DNA from: a virus
Reading direction: 5' to 3' (one strand)
DNA length: 64,000 nucleotides
IMG/VR virus record: IMGVR_UViG_3300033182_000709
Span: 1-64,000 of that record
Part shown: piece by piece, positions 17,661 through 23,874 of the stretch
Numbering within the stretch: the stretch's first letter is position 1
Layout of the letters: the number at the start of each line of letters is the position of its first letter
The notes under the pieces: generated by a model
The model's input: the letters and a program-made list of their open reading frames with translations, nothing else
Databases searched by the model: none
Told to the model about the DNA's origin: nothing
Made by a program: the position numbers and the translations under genes

Positions 17661-17688
17661 TTGACAATTAGCCGATAAATGTTATACT
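17661..17688 (+). promoter_or_regulatory. Sigma70-like promoter, 16-bp spacer
   Basis: TTGACA at 17661, TATACT at 17683, GCCGATAAATG spacer. Confidence 0.85.
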
Positions 17689-17724
17689 GGAAGAGTAAAC
17701 AACACTACTTTTAGGAGAAGCGAA

Positions 17725-17970
17725 ATGAGAGTTATGGAAAAGAATGGAAAACCGCTTGAGGTTAAAGAGCACATTATGACCAAGAACTTTTGGGAATTCT
17801 TTTTACTGGAGGAACCAGACGAGAATGGAGTGGCATTTGCCTTAGTGTGTGGAGATTATGACGAATTGGGTTATGTATCCTTGGACGAGATTAAACCATT
17901 CATTATTTCTAGAACAAAACAAATGGATGGAATTATGCCCGCTCCCGGTTATTCTTGGCTTGACAATTAG
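17725..17970 (+). CDS. DUF2958-like protein (81 aa)
   Basis: After TTAGGAGAAGCGAA. Central 'FFLLEEPDENGVAFALVCGDYDELGYVSLDEI' (residues about 25-56) resembles the 'F.LV.G...ELGYFSL.EL' core of DUF2958 proteins common on plasmids and phages. Function of that family is unknown. The next promoter's -35 overlaps the end of this gene. Confidence 0.6.
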   Translation: MRVMEKNGKPLEVKEHIMTKNFWEFFLLEEPDENGVAFALVCGDYDELGYVSLDEIKPFIISRTKQMDGIMPAPGYSWLDN

Positions 17971-17987
17971 GATTTGTATAGTACAAT
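17960..17987 (+). promoter_or_regulatory. Promoter overlapping a gene end, 16-bp spacer
   Basis: TTGACA at 17960 lies in the last codons of the previous gene; TACAAT at 17982. The spacer lacks CGATAA (AGGATTTG). Confidence 0.65.
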
Positions 17988-18021
17988 AGAAGCACAACAT
18001 TACTTTTTTAGGAGAATGGAA

Positions 18022-18345
18022 ATGAGTAAGATTGAGGAAGCTATTGAAGATGTTATCAATGGGCATATTAGTGAATTGGACTTTCATGATATGATTACCA
18101 CTGAGGTTCGTGATACTTGGGACATGGATGAACTGGATCGTGTAGATGAGACAGTTGATAGAGTGGATGCTCTTGAGGCATGGATAGTTGATGCAGAGGA
18201 TAAACTGAGTATTCAAAATGTTATTAACTTGGAAAGTTCAGTTAAGAATCTTACTAAGTATACCCAGCAACTAGAACTTCGTATTACAGAACTTGAGCAA
18301 CAAGCAAACAAGTCCTTTATTGAGAAACTTATGTTTTGGAGGTAG
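18022..18345 (+). CDS. Acidic protein with C-terminal coiled coil (107 aa)
   Basis: The start at 18022 follows AGGAGAATGGAA. Asp/Glu/Val-rich first half (DELDRVDETVDRVDALEAW) then a coiled coil 'LTKYTQQLELRITELEQQ' and basic end. First of a six-gene run to 19064. No family recognised. Confidence 0.65.
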   Translation: MSKIEEAIEDVINGHISELDFHDMITTEVRDTWDMDELDRVDETVDRVDALEAWIVDAEDKLSIQNVINLESSVKNLTKYTQQLELRITELEQQANKSFIEKLMFWR

Positions 18346-18347
18346 TG

Positions 18348-18494
18348 ATGAGATACACAAATATGGTAGGAAATCCAGTTGACGGATTCAAATGTTATGG
18401 TATCTTTGATAATCTACAGGATGCTATTGACTGGCAGGATGGATGTGACGAGTCTTGTTGGGTTGTAGAATTGGAGGTTGAAGATGACAATTAA
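18348..18494 (+). CDS. Small acidic protein (48 aa)
   Basis: Follows the previous stop by two bases, with GGAGG just inside that gene. 'FDNLQDAIDWQDGCDESCWVVELEVED' looks like a helix then strand. Overlaps the next gene by 11 bases. Confidence 0.6.
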   Translation: MRYTNMVGNPVDGFKCYGIFDNLQDAIDWQDGCDESCWVVELEVEDDN

Positions 18495-18618
18495 AGAATT
18501 GATAAAAGAATTTGTTGATGACCACAAAGCACACTTTGACTGTTATCCAATGGAAGTTGAAGTAAACGATATTGTTTATTCTTGGGATCAGTATTGGGAG
18601 ATTTTGGACAATGAGTAA
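18484..18618 (+). CDS. Small acidic protein (44 aa)
   Basis: GGAGG lies before the ATG at 18484. Helical, acidic, aromatic end (YSWDQYWEILDNE). Coupled to both neighbours by overlaps. No family recognised. Confidence 0.6.
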   Translation: MTIKELIKEFVDDHKAHFDCYPMEVEVNDIVYSWDQYWEILDNE

Positions 18619-18784
18619 ACCTGAATACACACCAGAGAATTGCGAAACATTAGCTAATACTGTTGTAGATAGTATGTCATGGGATGAACTTAGACAATTT
18701 GTTTATGATGATGTTTATTCTATTATGATGGAAGAAAAAGATGTTTTCCTTGCTAACGTAGAACATTATTGGGAGGGAGATTGA
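18611..18784 (+). CDS. Small acidic protein (57 aa)
   Basis: The start at 18611 lies inside the previous stop region (AATGAGTAA). Acidic helices, C-terminal 'NVEHYWEGD'. No family recognised. Confidence 0.6.
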   Translation: MSKPEYTPENCETLANTVVDSMSWDELRQFVYDDVYSIMMEEKDVFLANVEHYWEGD

Positions 18785-18785
18785 A

Positions 18786-19064
18786 ATGAAGAAGAAGTAT
18801 AGACTTTTTAGTGATCCCGGTCACGCTTGGCTTGAGGTTGACTTTAACGAACTGGTTAGTTTAGGAATAAATAAAAAGATTACTGCTTGGTCCTACCATA
18901 AGGGTAACAATGTGTATCTGGAAGAGGATTGTGATGCTCCTTTATTTTTACAAACTAAAAAAGATCTTACAGGTGAGGTAACACAGTATGAAGAGATTAC
19001 AAGCGATTACAATTCTCCAATACGAAACTACAGTCCATATTATTTTGGGACTATGTATGATTAG
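18786..19064 (+). CDS. Hypothetical protein (92 aa)
   Basis: GGAGGGAGATTGAA precedes the ATG. Begins 'MKKKYRLFSDPGHAWLEVDFNELVSLGI', a strand-turn-strand-helix pattern, then Tyr-rich C-terminus. Last gene of its cassette, before a TGTGTTG microsatellite and repeat copy 7. No family recognised. Confidence 0.6.
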   Translation: MKKKYRLFSDPGHAWLEVDFNELVSLGINKKITAWSYHKGNNVYLEEDCDAPLFLQTKKDLTGEVTQYEEITSDYNSPIRNYSPYYFGTMYD

Positions 19065-19100
19065 TTGATTCTCCTTGTTGTGTGTTGTGTGTTGTGTGTG

Positions 19101-19190
19101 GCCCTAAGTCCTTACCCCGCAAGGGGTTAGGGCGGCGGGCCGGGGGGCGGATCGACCTAAGTCCTTACGACACAAGGATTTACGACTATT
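19101..19190. repeat. Cassette repeat copy 7
   Basis: CCCC-GCAA-GGGG hairpin, then GGGGTTAGGGCGGCGGGCCGG and GGGG (four G-runs), then CCTAAGTC...GGATTTACGAC. Preceded by a short TGTGTTG tandem (19077-19099). Confidence 0.9.
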
Positions 19191-19224
19191 TGGGTTTTTT
19201 CTGGTTTTGACTGGAGAAAATCCC

Positions 19225-19252
19225 TTGACAATGACGATAAGTATTGTATAAT
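19225..19252 (+). promoter_or_regulatory. Sigma70-like promoter, 16-bp spacer
   Basis: TTGACA at 19225, TATAAT at 19247, ACGATAAGTATTG spacer. Confidence 0.85.
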
Positions 19253-19260
19253 GGTAGCAC

Positions 19261-19368
19261 AGGAGAGGATGGTTTTCCTACTGTGGACGCTCGATCAGAA
19301 GCGTAGTCCCAGAGCGGGGATGGGCGTGATGATCCCACGGTATTCTGGTTCGATCCCAGTTTTTCCTA
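19261..19368 (+). ncRNA. tRNA-like element, identity unclear
   Basis: Lies just after the promoter. Ends 261-267 (AGGAGAG) and 361-367 (TTTTCCT) pair over 7 bp with two G-U. A T-arm with loop TTCGATC and stem CTGG/CCAG sits directly before the 3' acceptor strand, with the exact tRNA geometry, and A73 follows. In between, ACGCT/AGCGT closes an 8-nt loop and GGGAT/ATCCC could be a long variable arm. I cannot place a normal D-arm or a sure anticodon. It could be a degenerate class II tRNA or another tRNA-like RNA. T-run at 19371. Confidence 0.35.
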
Positions 19369-19412
19369 CTTTTTTCACTTTTGTTTAGTACTTTAAAAGG
19401 AAAGAAAATGTT

Positions 19413-19703
19413 ATGCGATCTTATACAACTGATGACGGATTTACTGTCCGTGTGTTTAGCACTATGTATCTTGATTGGGGTCTCGAAATTTTGGCACCTA
19501 GTGGGGAATCTTTGTATTATAATCCCCATTGTATCGCTTCTGATTGTGTAGGATTCTATTGGGAAGATGATGAAGGAGAACCATTAGAGGAAGGTATTGA
19601 TTGGAGCGATGAAGATTGGCAGGAGTATCTTGAATGTGAAGCAGATTCACTAATTGAGTGCTTTGTTGCCGAAGATGATTTTGGAGAAGCATTAAATGAA
19701 TAA
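19413..19703 (+). CDS. Acidic protein (96 aa)
   Basis: Very acidic, Trp/Cys-containing C-terminal half (GIDWSDEDWQEYLECEADSLIECF). An ATG at 19408 in another frame is closer to AGGAAAG (see findings). Overlaps the next gene by 8 bases. No family recognised. Confidence 0.65.
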   Translation: MRSYTTDDGFTVRVFSTMYLDWGLEILAPSGESLYYNPHCIASDCVGFYWEDDEGEPLEEGIDWSDEDWQEYLECEADSLIECFVAEDDFGEALNE

Positions 19704-19920
19704 TGAGATTGAAACCGTATCTATTTGGTGTGACGCACCTGATAGTTATGATGAGATGGTAGGCCAAGAACCATATTTCAGTTGGTTTTGTTGTGACTCT
19801 TGTAATGAGCGTTTAGGTGGTAGTCGATATGACGTTGTGGGTTTCAACCCCGGCGATGATCCTGACGACTACCTTGAGTTGTCAGTTTGTGTTGATTGTT
19901 ATTGTGAGTTAGTTGGTTAG
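19696..19920 (+). CDS. Small zinc-ribbon-like protein (74 aa)
   Basis: Two Cys pairs, 'FCCDSCNER' and 'CVDCYCEL', about 38 residues apart, suggest a single zinc ribbon; the rest is acidic. Coupled to the previous gene. No family recognised. Confidence 0.65.
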   Translation: MNNEIETVSIWCDAPDSYDEMVGQEPYFSWFCCDSCNERLGGSRYDVVGFNPGDDPDDYLELSVCVDCYCELVG

Positions 19921-19925
19921 TTAAT

Positions 19926-20015
19926 CGCCCTAAGTCCTTACCCCGCAAGGGGTTAGGGCTACGGGCCGGGGGGCGGCTCGCCCTAAGTCCTTATACTGCA
20001 ACAACTTACGGCTAT
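19926..20015. repeat. Cassette repeat copy 8
   Basis: CCCC-GCAA-GGGG hairpin; GGGGTTAGGGCTACGGGCCGG and GGGG give four G-runs; then CCCTAAGTC...AACAACTTACGG. Confidence 0.9.
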
Positions 20016-20050
20016 TTGCTTTTTTTCTTATTTTGAGTGAAGATTGCCCC

Positions 20051-20078
20051 TTGACTTTGACGATAACTATTGTATAAT
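20051..20078 (+). promoter_or_regulatory. Sigma70-like promoter, 16-bp spacer
   Basis: TTGACT at 20051, TATAAT at 20073, ACGATAACTATTG spacer. Confidence 0.85.
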
Positions 20079-20097
20079 GGAAGCAAAGGAGAACGCT

Positions 20098-20445
20098 ATG
20101 CTTAAAATCGTTACTAACAATGTGCCTAGAGATGTTTTGAGTGGGTATGAAATGGACCCGCAGATTCTGAGAGATGAATTTGATATTGAAGTCGAAGGTA
20201 TGAATGATGACCAGATTGGTGATCTTTGCTCAATGCAGTTTGTAAAGTTTCGGGGTGTTTGGTATGATGTTAGTGACTTTATCACAACGTCACCCGGACC
20301 TTGGAATCATGGATTGCCTGAAGAATTTAGACAGTGGGATGGGTATGCTTCCGATAGTTTCTTTTCTGGCACCCTCTTGAAATATGCAAGAGACGATGAT
20401 AGAATGGACTTTGACCGAGTGGTTATGGCAACTTATTACAGTTAA
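20098..20445 (+). CDS. Hypothetical protein (115 aa)
   Basis: The start at 20098 follows AAAGGAGAACGCT; upstream in-frame ATGs lie in the promoter. Mixed alpha/beta; 'MQFVKFRGVWYDVSDFITTSPGPWNHGLPEEFRQWDGYASDSFF' contains a WYDVxDF turn. First of two genes in its cassette. No family recognised. Confidence 0.65.
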   Translation: MLKIVTNNVPRDVLSGYEMDPQILRDEFDIEVEGMNDDQIGDLCSMQFVKFRGVWYDVSDFITTSPGPWNHGLPEEFRQWDGYASDSFFSGTLLKYARDDDRMDFDRVVMATYYS

Positions 20446-20456
20446 GGAGAAATCGC

Positions 20457-20681
20457 ATGAATGGTTGGAGAAATCGTGAAACGTGGTTAATTAATCTTTG
20501 GTTTGGAGATCATTGGACAGAAGAAGGAGATGTCCAAACGACCAGAGATTACATTGAAGAAATGATAGACGAGCAAAGAGAAAAGATGCCTGATTGGATG
20601 GTTGATATTTTGGGCGTAAATTTTGTGATGGAAGAAATCGACTGGGATGAATTAGGGGGACATATAGAAGCTATGCCGTAA
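20457..20681 (+). CDS. Small 'NRETW' phage protein (74 aa)
   Basis: AAGGAGAAATCGC precedes the ATG. The opening 'WRNRETWLINLWFGDHW' is the signature of a small family found widely in phages (W-x-N-(R/Y)-x-T-W-x-V-x-L-W, DUF7249-like). Function unknown. Confidence 0.7.
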   Translation: MNGWRNRETWLINLWFGDHWTEEGDVQTTRDYIEEMIDEQREKMPDWMVDILGVNFVMEEIDWDELGGHIEAMP

Positions 20682-20692
20682 GTGGTGCTGAT

Positions 20693-20783
20693 TGCCCTAA
20701 GTCCTTACCCCGCAAGGGGTTAGGGCGACGGGGGCCGGGGCCGCTGGCCCTAAGTCCTTACGCCACAACGATTTACGACGATT
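20693..20783. repeat. Cassette repeat copy 9
   Basis: CCCC-GCAA-GGGG hairpin; GGGGTTAGGGCGACGGGGG then GGGG (four G-runs); then CCCTAAGTC...CGATTTACGACG. Confidence 0.9.
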
Positions 20784-20828
20784 TAGAAATACTTTGGGAA
20801 TATTCCCGTTTTGTTCTCATGTTTCTCC

Positions 20829-20856
20829 TTGACAATGACGATAACTATAGTATAAT
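20829..20856 (+). promoter_or_regulatory. Sigma70-like promoter, 16-bp spacer
   Basis: TTGACA at 20829, TATAAT at 20851, ACGATAACTATAG spacer. Confidence 0.85.
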
Positions 20857-20870
20857 CAAAGGAGTAAGAC

Positions 20871-20957
20871 ATGAGTGAGTTTTTTACCTTAGCAGGGTGT
20901 GTCACCCTCATCTTTATTTGGAGTTTATGGAATGAAGCTGCTAGGAATTGGGTCTGA
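20871..20957 (+). CDS. Membrane peptide (28 aa)
   Basis: AAAGGAGTAAGAC precedes the ATG. One membrane segment (FFTLAGCVTLIFIWSLW). Overlaps the next gene by 26 bases. Too short for family assignment. Confidence 0.6.
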   Translation: MSEFFTLAGCVTLIFIWSLWNEAARNWV

Positions 20958-21099
20958 TTTGGGAACGGGAAAAGTTACGGCAATCCTGAAAAATAAGGTT
21001 GAGATTTCTTATCAGGATGGTACAATAGAGTTTGTAAGTTTCAAGGAAGCAGAACGAAGGTTGTACTTCGATAACCTGCAAGGTTGGAAAAGCGTTTAA
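20932..21099 (+). CDS. Small beta protein (55 aa)
   Basis: Start at 20932 (MKLLGIGSDLGTGKVTAIL) behind GGAG. The rest is a compact beta-barrel-like pattern 'GKVTAILKNKVEISYQDGTIEFVSFKEAE', reminiscent of SH3-like or Tudor-like folds. No family recognised. Confidence 0.55.
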   Translation: MKLLGIGSDLGTGKVTAILKNKVEISYQDGTIEFVSFKEAERRLYFDNLQGWKSV

Positions 21100-21128
21100 G
21101 TTTCTTTCTTTTTTAGGAGTTGTTTGCT

Positions 21129-21413
21129 ATGCAAAAGCGAACCAGTTACGAGTTTGAGGGCAAGTGCGGTTATAGTTACGTCACCAAGGCGTATTCCTCC
21201 AACGATGTGAAGTTTGAGGTTCATTTTCGAGCGAATGAGAATGACACCGATACCGTCCAGTTTGGAGTGGATGCCTCTACTGCTCGCAACATCTTGCGGT
21301 CTTTGACTCGCGCAGTTATCGAATCCGATCCTGAATTGGGTATTGACGCTCTCCGATGCATTGTCGATGAGCATAAGGAAAAGTTGGAACAATCTTCCGA
21401 TTGTGAAGAATAA
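21129..21413 (+). CDS. Hypothetical protein (94 aa)
   Basis: ATG at 21129 behind AGGAG. Strand-rich N-terminal half, then a helix 'ASTARNILRSLTRAVIESDPELG'. GC-richer codon use. No family recognised. Confidence 0.6.
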   Translation: MQKRTSYEFEGKCGYSYVTKAYSSNDVKFEVHFRANENDTDTVQFGVDASTARNILRSLTRAVIESDPELGIDALRCIVDEHKEKLEQSSDCEE

Positions 21414-21416
21414 TCC

Positions 21417-21444
21417 TTGACTTCTGTTTGTTGTGTGCTACAAT
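21417..21444 (+). promoter_or_regulatory. Promoter, 16-bp spacer, no CGATAA
   Basis: TTGACT at 21417, TACAAT at 21439. Confidence 0.65.
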
Positions 21445-21474
21445 GGGGTAAAGGCAACAAGGTGTTGCCGCCCC
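21445..21474 (+). terminator. Promoter-proximal hairpin
   Basis: GGGGTAAAGGCAACA AGG TGTTGCCGCCCC followed by TTCTTTC, at the very start of the transcript from 21417. Either an attenuator or a 5'-end stabilising hairpin for the gene at 21506. Confidence 0.5.
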
Positions 21475-21505
21475 TTCTTTCTCTCTCTTTATGAGGTATT
21501 TTGTT

Positions 21506-21745
21506 ATGGCTAATGTTAAAAACTTTCGTGACCTTCGTTCCACTCGCTACATCAATGTTGGAGAGGTCGTTTCCGTCAATTATCCCAAACATGGCAAGCG
21601 TAACGTCTTGACCAAGCACTCTGGTGAAGTGGTTGCTACTGGAACTGGTCCCGGTGGTCGATACATTACAATCAAGGGTGAAGGCGGGATTATTCGCTCG
21701 CTATCCGAGGCCAAGATGGTAAAGCTCCGCAAACACCTTGCATGA
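21506..21745 (+). CDS. Small basic beta protein (79 aa)
   Basis: Start at 21506 (MANVKNFRDL) behind GAGG. Basic, with KOW/SH3-like strands 'INVGEVVSVNYPKHGKRNVLTKHSGEVVATGTGPGGRYITIKGEGG'. Possibly nucleic acid binding. Followed by a strong terminator. Confidence 0.6.
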   Translation: MANVKNFRDLRSTRYINVGEVVSVNYPKHGKRNVLTKHSGEVVATGTGPGGRYITIKGEGGIIRSLSEAKMVKLRKHLA

Positions 21746-21786
21746 TTTTACTGCTCTTTGTTTTATTTATATTTCTTACGTTTTAC

Positions 21787-21811
21787 GGGGTCGCCTAGCG
21801 GCCCCTTTTTT
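21787..21811 (+). terminator. Rho-independent terminator
   Basis: GGGGTCGC-CTA-GCGGCCCC followed by six T. Confidence 0.85.
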
Positions 21812-21828
21812 ATTAGCATAAGAGAAAT

Positions 21829-21919
21829 CGACGTAAACCCTTACCAGTAAACGACTTAGGACGACGGGGGGCCGGGGCCGCTGCCCTAAGTCCTTATATA
21901 GCAACAACTTACGACGATT
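21829..21919. repeat. Cassette repeat copy 10
   Basis: GACGTAAACCC...AACGACTTAGG, core GGGGGGCCGGGGCCG, then CCCTAAGTC...AACAACTTACGACG. It comes after a true terminator, so the repeat family is not simply the cassette terminator. Confidence 0.9.
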
Positions 21920-21962
21920 TACTTTTTCTAGAAAATAATTCTATTCTGCTAAAGAAAAACGC

Positions 21963-21990
21963 TTGACATAGACGATAAATATAGTAGAAT
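21963..21990 (+). promoter_or_regulatory. Sigma70-like promoter, 16-bp spacer
   Basis: TTGACA at 21963, TAGAAT at 21985, GACGATAAATATAG spacer. Confidence 0.85.
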
Positions 21991-22040
21991 TAAGGCATAA
22001 CCAAGTCTGTTACTTTTTTCTTTTTTGAAAGGTGAGCAAT

Positions 22041-23009
22041 ATGTCTCATGAAATCGAGTCTGTAAACGGTCGTGCTTCTATGGTTTTCGCTGGGGAAACC
22101 CCTTGGCATGGTTTGGGTCATCGTCTTGAGGGCAACGAGTCCGCAAACGAGATCCGCGAATTGGCGGGTCTAGATTGGAATGTTGAGGTTGAACCGTTGT
22201 ATCGTAAGATCGATGGGGAGTTCGTTGAGTTCCCATTGGCAAACGCCAGCGTCCGCGATATGGATAACTCAAATCTAGGTTGCGTCGGTCCACGTTGGAC
22301 ACCGTATCAAAACGAATCGATGTTTGAGTGCTTCCGGCCTATGGTCGAAAATGGTCTAATGAAGTGGCATACTGCCGGATCGCTTCGCAATGGTCAACGT
22401 GTTTGGTGCTTGTGCGAATTGAATCTTGATAATTCGGAAATCACTCCGGGCGACGAAATTCGCAAGTTCGCTATGCTTTCCAACGGTCACGATGGCAAGC
22501 TTGCGGTTCACTTTGGTTTCACTCCGATTCGCGTTGTGTGTGCAAACACTGAAGCAATGGCAAGGGGTTCCAAAGCGTCAAAACTGATTCGCGTGCGTCA
22601 CTCGCGTATGGTCGAGCAGAATGTTGAGCGGTTGCGTGACATCATGAATGTCGCCAATCAAGAGTTTGAAGCAACGTGCGATCAATATCGTTTCCTCGCT
22701 TCGCGTGACATCAACAAAGCGGATCTTGAGAAATATATCAAGGTTGTCTTTGACCTTCAGACCAAGAAAGACGATGACATCTCTACCCGTCAGAAAAATA
22801 TCAACTCTCGCATTGTCGAGTTGTTTGAGACTGGTCGCGGTTCTGATGTTGCCGGTTCGACTTGGTGGGGTGCTTACAATGCTATGACCGAATACGCGAA
22901 TTGGGAAAAGGGACGAAACGAAGAAAACCGCATGGACTCTGTGTGGTTTGGGCAAAATGCCACGTTTGTCTCAAAGTCGCTAGATGCCGCTCTTGCGTTG
23001 TCTGCCTAA
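22041..23009 (+). CDS. DUF932 protein (322 aa)
   Basis: Start at 22041 behind GAAAGGTGAG. Residues 1-40 'AGETPWHGLGHRL' and later 'VRDMDNSNLGCVGPRWTPYQNESMFECFRPM' are hallmarks of the phage/plasmid-like DUF932 (TIGR03299) family. 'VVCANTEAMARG' and 'IRVRHSRMVEQNVERL' complete it. Length is normal. The molecular function is unknown. Codon use is GC-richer than most of the window, suggesting separate origin or strong expression. Own promoter and terminator. Confidence 0.88.
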   Translation: MSHEIESVNGRASMVFAGETPWHGLGHRLEGNESANEIRELAGLDWNVEVEPLYRKIDGEFVEFPLANASVRDMDNSNLGCVGPRWTPYQNESMFECFRPMVENGLMKWHTAGSLRNGQRVWCLCELNLDNSEITPGDEIRKFAMLSNGHDGKLAVHFGFTPIRVVCANTEAMARGSKASKLIRVRHSRMVEQNVERLRDIMNVANQEFEATCDQYRFLASRDINKADLEKYIKVVFDLQTKKDDDISTRQKNINSRIVELFETGRGSDVAGSTWWGAYNAMTEYANWEKGRNEENRMDSVWFGQNATFVSKSLDAALALSA

Positions 23010-23028
23010 CTTATCACTAACCTTTGCG

Positions 23029-23051
23029 GGGGACTTCGGTCCCCTTTTTTT
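23029..23051 (+). terminator. Rho-independent terminator
   Basis: GGGGAC-TTCG-GTCCCC, a UUCG tetraloop hairpin, then seven T, right after the DUF932 gene. Confidence 0.92.
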
Positions 23052-23067
23052 ATGCCGTGACACAAAT

Positions 23068-23155
23068 CGTCGTAAGTCCTTATGTAGCAACAACTTAGGG
23101 CGACGGGGGCGGGGGCGGCTCACCCTAAGTCCTTATGTAGCAACGACTTACGTCA
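23068..23155. repeat. Cassette repeat copy 11
   Basis: TCGTAAGTC...AACAACTTAGGG, core CGACGGGGGCGGGGGCGG, then CCCTAAGTC...AACGACTTACG. A degenerate half-unit (TGTAAGTC...GGGTTTAGG) follows at 23274-23301 inside the next leader, and another at about 23201-23224. Confidence 0.85.
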
Positions 23156-23238
23156 AATTCCTAAATTAAGTACTAAACAGGAAGTATTTAGAATAGCTGT
23201 AAGTCTAATAATAGTAAGGGTTTATGTCAAGTTATGTA

Positions 23239-23266
23239 TTGACTATGCCGATGTATATACTATAAT
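23239..23266 (+). promoter_or_regulatory. Sigma70-like promoter, 16-bp spacer
   Basis: TTGACT at 23239, TATAAT at 23261, GCCGATGTATATAC spacer. Confidence 0.8.
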
Positions 23267-23332
23267 AGGTGATGTAAGTCCTTATGTGGTAAGGGTTTAG
23301 GTTAAATTACTCTTTTTTAAAACGGAGGTTCT

Positions 23333-23389
23333 ATGATTCTAGGCTTGATGGTAATCTTTATAATCTTAGTAACTTACGGTGGTGTGTAA
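23333..23389 (+). CDS. 18-aa membrane micropeptide
   Basis: ATG behind AACGGAGGTTCT, reading MILGLMVIFIILVTYGGV. It has its own promoter (23239) and its own terminator (23399-23430), so the transcript seems dedicated to this hydrophobic peptide. Confidence 0.55.
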   Translation: MILGLMVIFIILVTYGGV

Positions 23390-23398
23390 ACTTAGGTA

Positions 23399-23430
23399 AG
23401 CTGGGCAGCTTTGGCTGTCTGGCTTTTTTT
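23399..23430 (+). terminator. Rho-independent terminator
   Basis: AGCTGGGCAGC-TTTG-GCTGTCTGGCT pairs along 11 positions with some G-U, then seven T. Confidence 0.88.
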
Positions 23431-23466
23431 GTATCATCTATTCTAGATTCTTACCGTTCTTATAGT

Positions 23467-23483
23467 GTAGCACGCGAGTTTTT
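23467..23483. repeat. TAGCACGCGAGTTT repeat
   Basis: TAGCACGCGAGTTTTTA, just beyond the end of the minus-strand gene at 23490. Confidence 0.75.
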
Positions 23484-23489
23484 ATAGTA

Positions 23490-23618
23490 CTAAGTGAAAA
23501 ACAGATAAAACAAAAATCCTAACAATACATAAGACATACTATATATAACTCCCATTGTTACTATTATATATAATAATACTTGCATATCATCTACTGGATC
23601 TCTTCTGGGTAACTTCAT
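23490..23618 (-). CDS. Membrane peptide (42 aa)
   Basis: Minus-strand frame starting MKLPRRDPVDDMQ, then two hydrophobic stretches (VLLYIIVTMGVIY and MSYVLLGFLFYLFF). No strong Shine-Dalgarno is visible. It is one of three tandem leftward membrane-peptide genes separated by the TAGCACGCGAG repeat. Confidence 0.5.
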   Translation of the reverse strand: MKLPRRDPVDDMQVLLYIIVTMGVIYSMSYVLLGFLFYLFFT

Positions 23619-23659
23619 GTATGTATTTCCTAATATAGATTTTTACGGTCCATAAATGA

Positions 23660-23675
23660 TAGCACGCGAGTTTAT
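23660..23675. repeat. TAGCACGCGAGTTT repeat
   Basis: TAGCACGCGAGTTTAT, between leftward genes; about 45 bases upstream of the start at 23618. Confidence 0.75.
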
Positions 23676-23812
23676 ATAAAATTATCTTTTGCCTGTTGTC
23701 TTAGTTCTTTAGGATAACACTTAAGAGATATAATTAGTACAAGTGAAGCAAGTAAATAAAATAATGAACCAATTAAAATTCTAAATGTTTTCCACATTCT
23801 TGAAACTGACAT
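23672..23812 (-). CDS. Membrane peptide (46 aa)
   Basis: MSVSRMWKTFRILIG then a membrane segment (SLFYLLASLVLIISL) and a charged C-terminus. AGGTGATACAAAT precedes the ATG on the minus strand. Confidence 0.55.
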   Translation of the reverse strand: MSVSRMWKTFRILIGSLFYLLASLVLIISLKCYPKELRQQAKDNFI

Positions 23813-23853
23813 ATTTGTATCACCTTATATATCTTGATACGCCTAATAGAAGA

Positions 23854-23869
23854 TAGCACGCGAGTTTAT
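23854..23869. repeat. TAGCACGCGAGTTT repeat
   Basis: TAGCACGCGAGTTTAT, about 45 bases upstream of the start at 23812, the same spacing as at 23660. Confidence 0.75.
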
Positions 23870-23874
23870 GCCGC

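Noticed and set aside
20067-20285. Minus-strand frames in the cassette region
   Set aside because: They are shadows of plus-strand genes, without ribosome sites, and cross promoters.
13534-23155. The GC-rich repeats as a CRISPR array
   Set aside because: Copies are separated by genes and promoters of variable length rather than by uniform spacers, and no cas genes are present.
13534-23155. The repeats as simple rho-independent terminators
   Set aside because: No T-run follows the hairpins, and copies 10 and 11 come after proper terminators.
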